Assembly (NCBI GenBank): GCA_946621875.1
Contig: CAMOOX010000045.1
Coordinates: 1 to 10,252, forward strand
Origin: UBA1738 sp003453455
GTDB taxonomy: Bacteria; Bacillota; Clostridia; UBA1381
Direction of reading: 5' to 3'
Length of the DNA: 10,252 nucleotides
The translations under genes and the position numbers were made by a program. This document shows positions 1 through 6,391 of the stretch, in pieces. Every line of letters begins with the position of its first letter. The stretch's first letter is position 1. The notes under the pieces are model-generated. The model did not search any database. It was not told the origin of the DNA and saw only the letters and a list, made by a program, of their open reading frames with translations.

Positions 1-145
1 AACAATGCCTCCCGAGCTCCGAAAAGCACATCAGGCAAATGACAGAGCGGTAATGCAGGCGTACGGATTTGATGTTAAAACAACAACTGAAAGCTCCTGT
101 GTTGCAGAGCTTATGAAAATGTACCAAGAATTAACAAAAGAATAG
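1..145 (+). CDS. C-terminal end of a DNA methyltransferase-like protein (partial)
   Basis: The reading frame is open from the left edge (first full codon at base 2) to a TAG at 143-145, giving 47 visible residues. The segment MPPELRKAHQANDRAVMQAY followed by GF, and the ending VAELMKMYQELTKE, resemble from memory the C-terminal tail of large class I SAM-dependent DNA methyltransferases of the MmeI/type IIL kind, where a PPELRKAH..ND.AV..AYG pattern is common near the end. None of the methylation motifs or the target recognition domain lies in the window, so activity and specificity cannot be judged. The gene is followed by a 94-base gap and then a separate operon with its own candidate promoter. 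The family call rests on a short tail; that this is the 3' end of a real gene is more secure than the name. Confidence 0.6.
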   Translation, partial: TMPPELRKAHQANDRAVMQAYGFDVKTTTESSCVAELMKMYQELTKE

Positions 146-173
146 TACCGAAAAGCAAAATGTCGGACATATT

Positions 174-203
174 TTTACACCTTTTCACTTAAAAATTCAT
201 AAT
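174..203 (+). promoter_or_regulatory. Candidate sigma-70/sigma-A promoter for the DUF3343-desulfurase operon
   Basis: A -35-like TTTACA (174-179) and a -10-like CATAAT (198-203) are separated by 18 bases; each matches five of six consensus bases. The site lies in the only intergenic gap upstream of the operon, about 37 bases before the start codon. The region is very AT-rich, so chance matches are easy; the call is moderate to weak. Confidence 0.4.
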
Positions 204-239
204 TATATAACAGTATGGATTTTTGAAAGGAGTGGAAAA

Positions 240-500
240 ATGTCTGACATTATAATTATTGTTGGCTCAATTACGAGCGCAACCCGTCTTGCAAAGCGCA
301 TCAATTCGCTAAGCACCGAAAGAGCACAAGTTATAAGCACTCCTGCTGATTTAAGAAATAATTTGAGCTGCTCATATTCGGTCAAAACTGCGCTTGCAAA
401 TGAGCATATTGTAAGAAACAATCTTGCCGGATTAAATATAAGAGGCATATATATAGAAGAAAAAAACGGTAAAGAGAGGTCTTATCATGATATATCTTGA
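240..500 (+). CDS. DUF3343 family small protein, putative sulfur/selenium carrier
   Basis: This 86-residue protein has the look of DUF3343: an N-terminal strand (DIIIIVGSITSATRLAKRI), a central STPADLRNNLSCSYSV segment holding the only cysteine (Cys44), and a C-terminal GLNIRGIYIEE strand. DUF3343 proteins are described as putative Se/S carriers and commonly lie beside a cysteine-desulfurase-like enzyme, exactly as here. The inferred role is to accept or carry persulfide or selenide sulfur from the next gene's product through Cys44. The ATG at 240 follows a good AAAGGAG site at 226-232. Its 3' end overlaps the next gene by 14 bases, implying coupled translation. It is cytoplasmic: there is no signal peptide or membrane segment. 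Family assignment is fairly sure; the function is inferred from family and context. Confidence 0.75.
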   Translation: MSDIIIIVGSITSATRLAKRINSLSTERAQVISTPADLRNNLSCSYSVKTALANEHIVRNNLAGLNIRGIYIEEKNGKERSYHDIS

Positions 501-1614
501 TAACCCTGCAACAAGCATGAGAAAGCCTCAGATTGTTTACGATATGATGTATAAAAATACTGTGAATTGCAGTGTAAACGCAGGGCGCGGCAGTCACTTT
601 GCAAGTCTTCGCGGTGCCGAGGGTATCGTAAAAACGCAGGAGGAGCTTGCAGAGCTTTTCAATATAAAGACGCCTGAGCGGATTGCATTTACACAGAATG
701 CGACCTACGCCTTAAATATGGTAATAAGCGGATTTTTGTCTCCGCGCGACCATGTTGTAATCACCTCTATGGAGCATAACAGCGTTCTGCGCCCTGTGCA
801 CAGACTTTGCAGTTATACAATGGTTAAGGCAGATAATATGGGTGTAATAGACCCTGCCGATATTGAGCGTGCTATTTTGAAAAACACTAAGCTTATTATA
901 ACCACGCACGCATCAAATGTTTGCGGAACTATTATGCCCGTGTATGAAATAGGCGCTATCTGCAAAAAATACAGTATACCCTACCTTTTGGACTGCGCTC
1001 AAACGGCAGGCGCTGTGCCGATTGATATAGAGGCAATGAATGTATCAATGCTCGCTTTTTCGGGACATAAAGGACTTTTAGGACCTTTGGGTACAGGCGG
1101 ACTTTATGTTGATGAAAAAATAAACTTAGAGCCAATCATTGTGGGCGGAACTGGTACCGAATCTGCAAACAGAAATCAGCCAAAAGCTATGCCCGATATG
1201 CTTCATTCGGGTACTATGAATACCCCTGCCATTATGACTTTGGCAGATTCTGTAAGGTATATAAAAAATATTGGTGTAGAAAGTATAGGAAACAAAGAAA
1301 AAAAACTTGCTATGTATCTCATAGACGGACTTTTAAATATTGACGGTGTCCGCGTTCACGGTCTAAAAGACGGCAAGCGAAACGGCACAGTCGCTTTTAA
1401 TATTAAAGATAAAGATTCGCAGGAGGTAAGTGATATTTTAAATAATGAATACCAAATTGCCACAAGAGGCGGGTATCATTGCTCGTATATAGCACACCAA
1501 ACATTAGGAACAGAAAAGACGGGTGCTGTTCGGGCAGGTTTCGGCGTATTTTCGACAAAACAGGAAGCCGATGCTCTCCTTTTTGCCGTATCAAGAATTG
1601 CAAAAGGTCTTTAA
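487..1614 (+). CDS. Cysteine desulfurase-like class V aminotransferase (PLP-dependent, EF2568-type family)
   Basis: The 375-residue product has the full fold-type I PLP enzyme layout of the SufS/NifS group. An N-terminal YLDNPATS precedes EHNS (His97, expected to stack on PLP), LLDCAQTAG (Asp169 and Gln172, cofactor contacts), and SGHKGLLGPLGTGGLYV, where Lys195 should form the Schiff base. Near the C-terminus, RGGYHCSYIAHQTLGT contains Cys332, the likely persulfide-forming cysteine, followed by GAVRAGFGVFSTKQEAD. Length and motifs fit the small desulfurase family often annotated beside DUF3343 in Clostridia and linked to selenium metabolism. The predicted reaction is release of sulfur (or selenium) from cysteine (or selenocysteine) as an enzyme persulfide, passed to the DUF3343 partner. 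The start ATG at 487 has a GAGAGG site just upstream, inside the preceding gene. No scaffold gene (sufU/iscU) or selD is visible here, so the substrate and acceptor remain open. Confidence 0.88.
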   Translation: MIYLDNPATSMRKPQIVYDMMYKNTVNCSVNAGRGSHFASLRGAEGIVKTQEELAELFNIKTPERIAFTQNATYALNMVISGFLSPRDHVVITSMEHNSVLRPVHRLCSYTMVKADNMGVIDPADIERAILKNTKLIITTHASNVCGTIMPVYEIGAICKKYSIPYLLDCAQTAGAVPIDIEAMNVSMLAFSGHKGLLGPLGTGGLYVDEKINLEPIIVGGTGTESANRNQPKAMPDMLHSGTMNTPAIMTLADSVRYIKNIGVESIGNKEKKLAMYLIDGLLNIDGVRVHGLKDGKRNGTVAFNIKDKDSQEVSDILNNEYQIATRGGYHCSYIAHQTLGTEKTGAVRAGFGVFSTKQEADALLFAVSRIAKGL

Positions 1615-1670
1615 AATAAAAATATACGCGGTAAAAACTCCAAATATTCAAAAAAATGTTAAAAAAAGTG

Positions 1671-1699
1671 TTGACAAAACAGGTGTATTCTGCTATAAT
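1671..1699 (+). promoter_or_regulatory. Consensus promoter of the tRNA cluster
   Basis: A perfect TTGACA (1671-1676) and a perfect TATAAT (1694-1699) are separated by exactly 17 bases, and TG at 1691-1692 gives an extended -10. Transcription should start near 1706, about 38 bases before the first tRNA. Such a full-consensus promoter fits the strong constitutive or growth-rate-linked expression expected of stable RNA genes. Confidence 0.92.
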
Positions 1700-1708
1700 T
1701 GAAAAAGT

Positions 1709-1732
1709 CAGCTGATTTGAAGCTATCGGCTG
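1709..1732 (+). other. Small hairpin in the 5' leader of the tRNA transcript
   Basis: CAGCTGAT (1709-1716) can pair with ATCGGCTG (1725-1732), eight pairs including one G-U, around an 8-base loop. It would sit at the very 5' end of the predicted primary transcript, 11 bases before tRNA-Gly. It could affect leader stability or RNase P processing. No function is known to me and a chance hairpin is possible. Confidence 0.35.
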
Positions 1733-1743
1733 TAACAGCACTT

Positions 1744-1817
1744 GCGGGTGTAGTTCAATGGTAGAATCCCAGCCTTCCAAGCTGGTCGTGTGGGTTCGAT
1801 TCCCATCACCCGCTCCA
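1744..1817 (+). tRNA. tRNA-Gly (TCC anticodon)
   Basis: A complete cloverleaf: acceptor GCGGGTG pairs with CACCCGC, followed by discriminator T and an encoded CCA. The anticodon arm CCAGC-CTTCCAA-GCTGG places TCC at 1776-1778, reading GGA and GGG. The T-arm carries GTTCGAT. It is the first of five tRNAs in one transcript, 45 bases downstream of a consensus -10. Confidence 0.97.
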
Positions 1818-1825
1818 CTTTATAC

Positions 1826-1902
1826 GCGTCTGTAGCTCAGTCGGATAGAGCAACTGCCTTCTAAGCAGTGGGCCAGGGGTTCGAATCCCTTCAGACGCGC
1901 CA
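1826..1902 (+). tRNA. tRNA-Arg (TCT anticodon)
   Basis: Acceptor GCGTCTG pairs with CAGACGC, then discriminator G and encoded CCA. The anticodon arm ACTGC-CTTCTAA-GCAGT gives TCT at 1860-1862, reading AGA and AGG, the arginine codons favoured in AT-rich genomes. D-arm TAGCTCAGTCGGATAGAGC and T-loop TTCGAAT are standard. It lies 8 bases after tRNA-Gly. Confidence 0.97.
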
Positions 1903-1913
1903 TTTTTTGATAT

Positions 1914-1991
1914 GGTGGATATAGTTCAGCTGGTTAGAGCGTCAGTTTGTGGCACTGAATGTCGTGGGTTCGAATCCCACTATCCACCCCA
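1914..1991 (+). tRNA. tRNA-His (GTG anticodon)
   Basis: Acceptor GTGGATA pairs with TATCCAC. The extra 5' G (G-1, base 1914) sits opposite C73 (base 1988), the identity element of histidine tRNA, and CCA is encoded at 1989-1991. Anticodon arm TCAGT-TTGTGGC-ACTGA places GTG at 1949-1951. If G-1 is not counted the gene starts at 1915. Confidence 0.97.
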
Positions 1992-2007
1992 CATTTTTTA
2001 TTTATAC

Positions 2008-2084
2008 AGGGATGTCGCCAAGTGGTTAAGGCACCAGATTTTGATTCTGGCATCTCGTAGGTTCAAATCCTGCCATCCCTGCCA
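2008..2084 (+). tRNA. tRNA-Gln (TTG anticodon)
   Basis: Acceptor AGGGATG pairs with CATCCCT, then G and encoded CCA (2082-2084). Anticodon arm CCAGA-TTTTGAT-TCTGG puts TTG at 2041-2043, reading CAA and CAG. The D-arm (TCGCCAAGTGGTTAAGGC) and T-arm (TAGGTTCAAATCCTG) match the usual bacterial tRNA-Gln. Its last base directly abuts tRNA-Lys with no spacer. Confidence 0.96.
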
Positions 2085-2160
2085 GGGCCATTAGCTCAGT
2101 TGGCAGAGCACTTGACTTTTAATCAAGTTGTCCGGGATTCGAATTCCCGATGGCTCACCA
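2085..2160 (+). tRNA. tRNA-Lys (TTT anticodon)
   Basis: Acceptor GGGCCAT pairs with ATGGCTC (one G-U), then discriminator A and encoded CCA. Anticodon arm CTTGA-CTTTTAA-TCAAG gives TTT at 2118-2120, reading AAA and AAG. It is the last tRNA of the cluster; a strong hairpin terminator begins two bases after its CCA. Confidence 0.97.
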
Positions 2161-2162
2161 TC

Positions 2163-2198
2163 AAAAATCCTCAAAACTATGCAGTTTTGAGGATTTTT
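2163..2198 (+). terminator. Terminator of the tRNA cluster
   Basis: A perfect 16-bp inverted repeat (AAAAATCCTCAAAACT and its complement) encloses a 4-base ATGC loop, and the 3' arm ends in five T followed by GCTTTT. Placed just after tRNA-Lys, it is a convincing intrinsic terminator; its A-rich 5' arm would let it act on the other strand too. Confidence 0.88.
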
Positions 2199-2213
2199 GC
2201 TTTTGGGGTATGC

Positions 2214-2236
2214 TGTAAAAAAACATCTTTTTTACA
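2214..2236 (+). other. AT-only hairpin between the tRNA cluster and the secreted-protein gene
   Basis: TGTAAAAAA (2214-2222) can pair with TTTTTTACA (2228-2236) around a 5-base loop. It is a weak, almost pure A/T stem in the gap between the tRNA terminator and the next gene. It might be a second, weak termination element, or chance in an A/T-rich gap; I see no evidence to decide. Confidence 0.25.
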
Positions 2237-2243
2237 AAAGTAA

Positions 2244-2272
2244 TTGCATTTTTTGTCATCATACGATATACT
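2244..2272 (+). promoter_or_regulatory. Weak candidate promoter for the secreted-protein gene
   Basis: TTGCAT (2244-2249) and TATACT (2267-2272) are 17 bases apart, 31 bases before the start codon. The -10 matches five of six consensus bases, but the -35 matches only three. A promoter is expected here because the strong terminator upstream isolates this gene; the exact boxes are uncertain. Confidence 0.3.
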
Positions 2273-2303
2273 TTTTATGTAAAACAATTTGGAGGTAAAA
2301 CTT

Positions 2304-3674
2304 ATGAAAAAAATTATAAGAATCTTAATTTCTCTGTGTATTGTTCTTTCGTCTATTGATGTCTTAGCAGAAGGCAATGTCAGTGTCACCGTAAACGGTG
2401 TATTGCTTGATTTCGACCAGCCACCCATAATAGAAAATGGCAGAACACTTGTACCAATGCGGGCAATTTTTGAAGCACTCGGTTGCACGGTAGAATACTG
2501 GGACGGCGAAGAAAAAACCGTATTTGCCGAAAAAGGATTTGATACTATATCTCTTGTCATAGGCGAAAATACAATGCTTTTAAACGGCGAAACAGAGATT
2601 ACCCTGGATGTTCCTGCAAGGATTGAAAACAGCGGAACCTTTATCCCCCTGCGTGCCGTTTCCAATGCGCTCGGAGCAAATGTTGAATGGAACGATGCCG
2701 ATAAAGCAGTAATAATAGAAAGCAGACAAGGCGCACATAAAATTGAAAAAAAGCTTATCACGGAAAAGATTGAGAACAAATTTGATTTTGAGGCTAATGT
2801 TTACTATCCCTTTATAGAATCAAACGGGAATGAATTTATAGACAAAATAAACGAAGAGTATGAGAGTAATGCAAAGGTTTTAATTGCAGAAGCGCTTGAT
2901 TTCTATAATGAATGTCTTGAAGAAGAGTACTCCAATGACTATGAAATTCCGTTTACATTGGATGTGGATTATAATATTACAATGGATAGAAACGGATACC
3001 TTTCAATAGTTACCACCTATGCAACATACACAGGCGGTGCTCACCCGAATTCAACAATGGATGGAAGAACTTTTGATTTAAGAGACAATAAGGAGCTTAC
3101 TCTCCGTGAAGTATTTAATGAGGAAACATTTGACCTTGAAAATGCAGTTGCTGAGCGCATAGCCGATAAAGTCGCCGAATATTCCGATGACGAAGAACAC
3201 ATAAGAAGTGTTCACGACTCGGCGATTGAGGACATTGATAATGCAGGATTTTATCTGACGGATAATATGGTGCATGTGTTTTATGTTCCGTATCAGATAG
3301 CTTCGTATGCAGAAGGTTATCTTACAGCTGACATTTACTATGACTCTGAATATATAAATGTTAACCTTAGCGATTACGATTGGCCTGAGCTTGTCTATGA
3401 AATACCCGGCAACCGTACAACAGGATTTGAGTGGACATTGGTACAGGACAGTGATAAGCTTGATATAGAACTTAATTATATTGAGCCGGAAACAAACCTT
3501 CCGGGTACAGGCGGAGTTTATGAACTGCGTGTAAAAGGAGTTAGGCCCGGAAACGCTAATATAAGGCTCGAATATAAGAGAGACTTTGAAGAATCCCCGA
3601 TTGAAACTCTTGAATACAGCTTTTATGTTGAAAATGACCTTGGAGTAACACTGATAAATAAAAAACAGTCATAA
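2304..3674 (+). CDS. Secreted protein: copper-amine-oxidase-like N-domain, DUF4163/DUF3298, C-terminal chagasin-like inhibitor domain
   Basis: The ATG at 2304 is chosen because GGAGG (2291-2295) lies 8 bases upstream; the in-frame TTG at 2289 would overlap that site. The 456-residue product begins with a signal peptide (MKK, hydrophobic core, VLA before Glu23). Residues about 26-140 are a copper amine oxidase N-terminal-like domain with two half-repeats (NGRTLVPMRAIFEALG and SGTFIPLRAVSNALG). Residues about 148-350 fit DUF4163/DUF3298 as in PdaC and RsiV-type proteins, with the typical TYTGGAHPN. Residues about 363-444 resemble chagasin (MEROPS I42): NRTTGFEW, GTGG, and an EYKRDFEE loop where chagasins have RPW. 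The last part suggests papain-type protease inhibition; the first a wall or surface stalk. There is no catalytic motif, anchor or lipobox, so it is probably released or wall-associated. Function is inferred. Confidence 0.82.
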   Translation: MKKIIRILISLCIVLSSIDVLAEGNVSVTVNGVLLDFDQPPIIENGRTLVPMRAIFEALGCTVEYWDGEEKTVFAEKGFDTISLVIGENTMLLNGETEITLDVPARIENSGTFIPLRAVSNALGANVEWNDADKAVIIESRQGAHKIEKKLITEKIENKFDFEANVYYPFIESNGNEFIDKINEEYESNAKVLIAEALDFYNECLEEEYSNDYEIPFTLDVDYNITMDRNGYLSIVTTYATYTGGAHPNSTMDGRTFDLRDNKELTLREVFNEETFDLENAVAERIADKVAEYSDDEEHIRSVHDSAIEDIDNAGFYLTDNMVHVFYVPYQIASYAEGYLTADIYYDSEYINVNLSDYDWPELVYEIPGNRTTGFEWTLVQDSDKLDIELNYIEPETNLPGTGGVYELRVKGVRPGNANIRLEYKRDFEESPIETLEYSFYVENDLGVTLINKKQS

Positions 3675-3677
3675 CAC

Positions 3678-3713
3678 AATAAAAATCCATGTGCGTAGCC
3701 ATGGATTTTTATT
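3678..3713. terminator. Bidirectional terminator between convergent operons
   Basis: AATAAAAATCCATG (3678-3691) pairs perfectly with CATGGATTTTTATT (3700-3713) around an 8-base loop, with T-rich sequence following on both strands. It begins 4 bases after the stop of the secreted-protein gene and overlaps the stop codon of atpC, which ends on the other strand. It should terminate both converging transcripts. Confidence 0.85.
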
Positions 3714-4119
3714 TTATCTTGCCTTTTGTTTTTATTCTCGTAAGTGCCCGTGCAAGCCGTGCCTCAGCCTCCCTGTACTCGCTTAAACTGCGTTTTTGCA
3801 AAAGGATTTCCTTCGCCTCTTCCGCATCAAGTTTTGCCCTGTTTGCATCTATTTCATCGGGACGCTCGGCTGTATCGACCAGTATTAAAACATCATTATT
3901 TTCCACCTTCATTATGCCTTGTGAAACAGCCGCATATTCGCATTCCTTCCCATCGCTTTCCTGAAAGCTTACCGTACCCGAAATAATTGCCGCTATCATA
4001 TTATGATGATGTGCCTGTACGCCGTAGCTTCCGTCATCGGTCGGAATGACAAGTGAAACACATTCGCCGTCATAAAATGGCTTATCTGCCGCCAAAATAC
4101 ACAGATGAAAGCTATTCAT
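3709..4119 (-). CDS. atpC: ATP synthase epsilon subunit
   Basis: The 136-residue product is a full-length epsilon subunit of the F1 central stalk, which inhibits ATP hydrolysis and links gamma to the c ring. The N-terminal beta-sandwich (about 1-85) contains IPTDDGSYGVQAHHHN, in place of the more common GxxGxLPGHAP, and VSQGIMKVENNDVLIL. The C-terminal two-helix part starts after TAERPDE and carries IDANRA (90-95), matching the I(L)DxxRA motif tied to ATP binding in some Bacillus-type epsilons. The ATG at 4119 follows GGAGG by 6 bases; this site is inside the end of atpD, which overlaps by 8 bases. It is the last gene of the operon, and the terminator hairpin covers its stop codon. Confidence 0.93.
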   Translation of the reverse strand: MNSFHLCILAADKPFYDGECVSLVIPTDDGSYGVQAHHHNMIAAIISGTVSFQESDGKECEYAAVSQGIMKVENNDVLILVDTAERPDEIDANRAKLDAEEAKEILLQKRSLSEYREAEARLARALTRIKTKGKIK

Positions 4120-5503
4120 ACAATTCCTCCGCTTTTTTTATTACATCTTCGAATGTTCCCACATTATAAAATGCACTTTCGGGATAATTGTCGCCTTTTC
4201 CGTCCAAAATTGCCTCAAATCCGCTTAATGTATCGGAGACCGGGACATATACTCCCTTTATTCCGGTAAATTTTTCTGCAACGAACATAGGCTGTGCTAA
4301 AAATCGCTGTATTTTTCTTGCACGGCTTACCGTTAGTTTATCGGCATCACTTAGCTCTTCCATACCCAAAATAGCAATTATATCCTGCAATTCCTTGTAT
4401 TTTTCTAATACTTCCTGCACTCTTCTTGCAACATTATAGTGACGACTCCCCAAAATATCTGCATCCAATATCCTTGAACCCGACTCCAAAGGGTCAACGG
4501 CAGGGTATATGCCCTGTTCTGCAATCTTTCTGCTGAGTACGGTTGTTGCGTCAAGGTGAGAAAATGTTGTAGCAGGCGCAGGGTCGGTAATGTCGTCAGC
4601 AGGCACATAAACTGCTTGAACAGAAGTAACCGAGCCTTTTTTTGTAGATGCAATTCGCTCTTGCAAAGCTCCCATTTCCTCTGCCAATGTAGGCTGATAT
4701 CCAACAGCCGACGGCATTCTTCCAAGCAATGTCGAAACCTCGCTTCCAGCTTGAACAAATCTGAAAATATTGTCTATAAAAAGGAGCACATCTTTATTTT
4801 CCTCATCTCTGAAATACTCCGCCATTGTGAGTCCTGAAAGCGCCACTCTCATACGCACTCCCGGAGTTTCGTTCATCTGACCGAATACAAGCGCCGTTTT
4901 ATCTATTACGCCGCTTGCCAGCATTTCCCGCCACAGGTCGTTTCCCTCTCTTGAACGCTCACCAACTCCTGCAAATACTGAATATCCGCCGTGCTTAGTT
5001 GCAATATTATGAATAAGCTCCTGAATTAAAACTGTTTTACCTACTCCTGCACCACCGAAAAGACCTATTTTCCCGCCCTTTGCATAAGGCTCTAAAAGGT
5101 CTATTACTTTTATGCCTGTTTCCAGAATTTCAACTTTATTGCTCATGTCCTTAAATTCAGGAGCTTTTGCGTGAATAGGCATCCTTTTCACATTTTTGGC
5201 AATTTCCTCGCCGCCGTCAATCACTTCTCCCAAAACATTCATCATTCTGCCAAGGATTTCTTTTCCTACGGGTACCTTGATTGTTCCACCCGTTGCGAAA
5301 ACCGGCATATTGACCGAAAGTCCGTCGCATGGGCTAAGCATAATGCACCTTACACAGCCATTTCCTATATGCTGTGCAACCTCCATAACATAGGTTTTAT
5401 CCCCATCTTTTATAATAAGCTCTTCCTTTATTTTTGGCATTTCTCCGACGTCAAACATTACATCAACGACCGAGCTTGTTATTTTTACAGTTCTTCCCGT
5501 CAT
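4112..5503 (-). CDS. atpD: ATP synthase beta subunit (catalytic)
   Basis: The 463-residue product is a standard-length F1 beta subunit, the catalytic subunit that makes or hydrolyses ATP on the cytoplasmic side. It has the Walker A loop GGAGVGKT (150-157), the catalytic glutamate in GERSREGNDL (Glu182), Walker B VLLFIDNIFRF (Asp244), and SALGRMPSAVGYQPT-like sequence (TLLGRMPSAVGYQPTLAEEM). The C-terminal lever usually written DELSEED reads EELSDAD (382-388), with alanine at one acidic position. The ATG at 5503 overlaps the atpG stop as ATGA, with GGGAGG 7 bases upstream, so the two are probably translationally coupled. All catalytic residues I can check are present, so the enzyme should be active. 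Confidence 0.97.
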   Translation of the reverse strand: MTGRTVKITSSVVDVMFDVGEMPKIKEELIIKDGDKTYVMEVAQHIGNGCVRCIMLSPCDGLSVNMPVFATGGTIKVPVGKEILGRMMNVLGEVIDGGEEIAKNVKRMPIHAKAPEFKDMSNKVEILETGIKVIDLLEPYAKGGKIGLFGGAGVGKTVLIQELIHNIATKHGGYSVFAGVGERSREGNDLWREMLASGVIDKTALVFGQMNETPGVRMRVALSGLTMAEYFRDEENKDVLLFIDNIFRFVQAGSEVSTLLGRMPSAVGYQPTLAEEMGALQERIASTKKGSVTSVQAVYVPADDITDPAPATTFSHLDATTVLSRKIAEQGIYPAVDPLESGSRILDADILGSRHYNVARRVQEVLEKYKELQDIIAILGMEELSDADKLTVSRARKIQRFLAQPMFVAEKFTGIKGVYVPVSDTLSGFEAILDGKGDNYPESAFYNVGTFEDVIKKAEELYE

Positions 5504-6390
5504 TTTACCGCCTCCCTTGCAGCCTGATTTTGACTTGCCGCCGCAATTTCTACTATTTCACGCGTAATCATATCCTGCCTTGCATGGTTATACTTAAATT
5601 TCAGCTCAGACAAAAGCTCTTTTGTGTTCTCATTTGCGGTATTCATAGCATTCATTCTTGAACCTTGTTCACTGCAAAAGCTGTCAATAAGCGCACTGTA
5701 AATATAGCCTGTTATATAGCTCGGCATAATATTATCCAAAACCTTATCAAGTGAGTGCAGGAATTCAAAATGCTCATCTTCTGCTATATCGCCTGCCTCA
5801 AAATCCTTTCTGTGAAAGGGCAGCAACCTGAATGTATTGACCTCGGTTTTCATTCCGCCACCGAAATCGGTATAAACAACAAATATCTTTTTAAGTTCTC
5901 CCTTATTATACATATCAAGCAAAATACTGCTGATTTTTCTTGCACGGTGAAGGGTTGGATTTTGAGCCGTATATACAAAGCTCTTCTCAATCGGGATATG
6001 ATGTGATTCAAAATACTGCCTGCCATATTCTCCTACAACAAACAACTTAGATTCATCGTGCATTTTCATAAGCTCCGATACCTTTTTTATAACATTTTGG
6101 TTATATGCTCCCGCAAGTCCCTTATCAGCAGTTATGACAAGATAGCCGTATGCACCCTCAAACTCATGCTCGCCCGTTATGGGATAAAAATACTTGTTTT
6201 CTATTTTTTCTTCAATCCTGAAAACGCGCTTAATCTCCCTTGCCAGCGCATCAAAATAAGGTCTTGTTGCATTGAGCTCGTTTTTGGCGCGCCCAAGTTT
6301 TGCACAAGCTATAAGATACATTGCATTTGTTATTTTCTGCATCTCACCAATACTTTCAATTCGGCTTTTAATTTCAGCAATACCTGACAT
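5500..6390 (-). CDS. atpG: ATP synthase gamma subunit
   Basis: Starting at the ATG at 6390 the product has 296 residues. It is the rotating shaft of F1: the N-terminal helix (MSGIAEIKSRIESIGEMQKITNAM) and C-terminal helix (SRMNAMNTANENTKELLSEL, then KYNHARQDMITREIVEI) form its coiled coil, with the Rossmann-like middle domain (YLVITADKGLAGAYN) between. The tail extends about a dozen residues (AAASQNQAAREAVK) beyond the usual EIVxGAxAL ending. A GTG at 6399 is in frame, but AGGTGA lies 5 bases before the ATG and overlaps that GTG, so ATG is preferred. The atpA stop (TGA at 6392-6394) lies within this start region, giving close coupling with atpA. Confidence 0.94.
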   Translation of the reverse strand: MSGIAEIKSRIESIGEMQKITNAMYLIACAKLGRAKNELNATRPYFDALAREIKRVFRIEEKIENKYFYPITGEHEFEGAYGYLVITADKGLAGAYNQNVIKKVSELMKMHDESKLFVVGEYGRQYFESHHIPIEKSFVYTAQNPTLHRARKISSILLDMYNKGELKKIFVVYTDFGGGMKTEVNTFRLLPFHRKDFEAGDIAEDEHFEFLHSLDKVLDNIMPSYITGYIYSALIDSFCSEQGSRMNAMNTANENTKELLSELKFKYNHARQDMITREIVEIAAASQNQAAREAVK

Positions 6391-6391
6391 A

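Noticed and set aside
1912..2094. Open reading frame of 60 codons across the tRNA cluster
   Set aside because: It runs through tRNA-His and tRNA-Gln and into the first bases of tRNA-Lys; the translation is only the tRNA sequence read as codons.
2289..2303. TTG at 2289 as start of the secreted protein
   Set aside because: It would include the GGAGG site itself; the ATG at 2304 has proper spacing and gives a clean signal peptide.
2177..2779. 200-codon open frame on the - strand antisense to the secreted protein gene
   Set aside because: It starts within the sense gene, crosses the terminator region and has low-complexity Ser/Ile-rich composition typical of an antisense shadow.
3689..3986. Two open frames on the + strand over atpC
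   Set aside because: They are antisense to a clear epsilon subunit gene; no ribosome site or family resemblance.
4405..4758. 117-codon - strand frame inside atpD in another frame
   Set aside because: Fully inside the highly conserved beta subunit gene; no supporting start signal.
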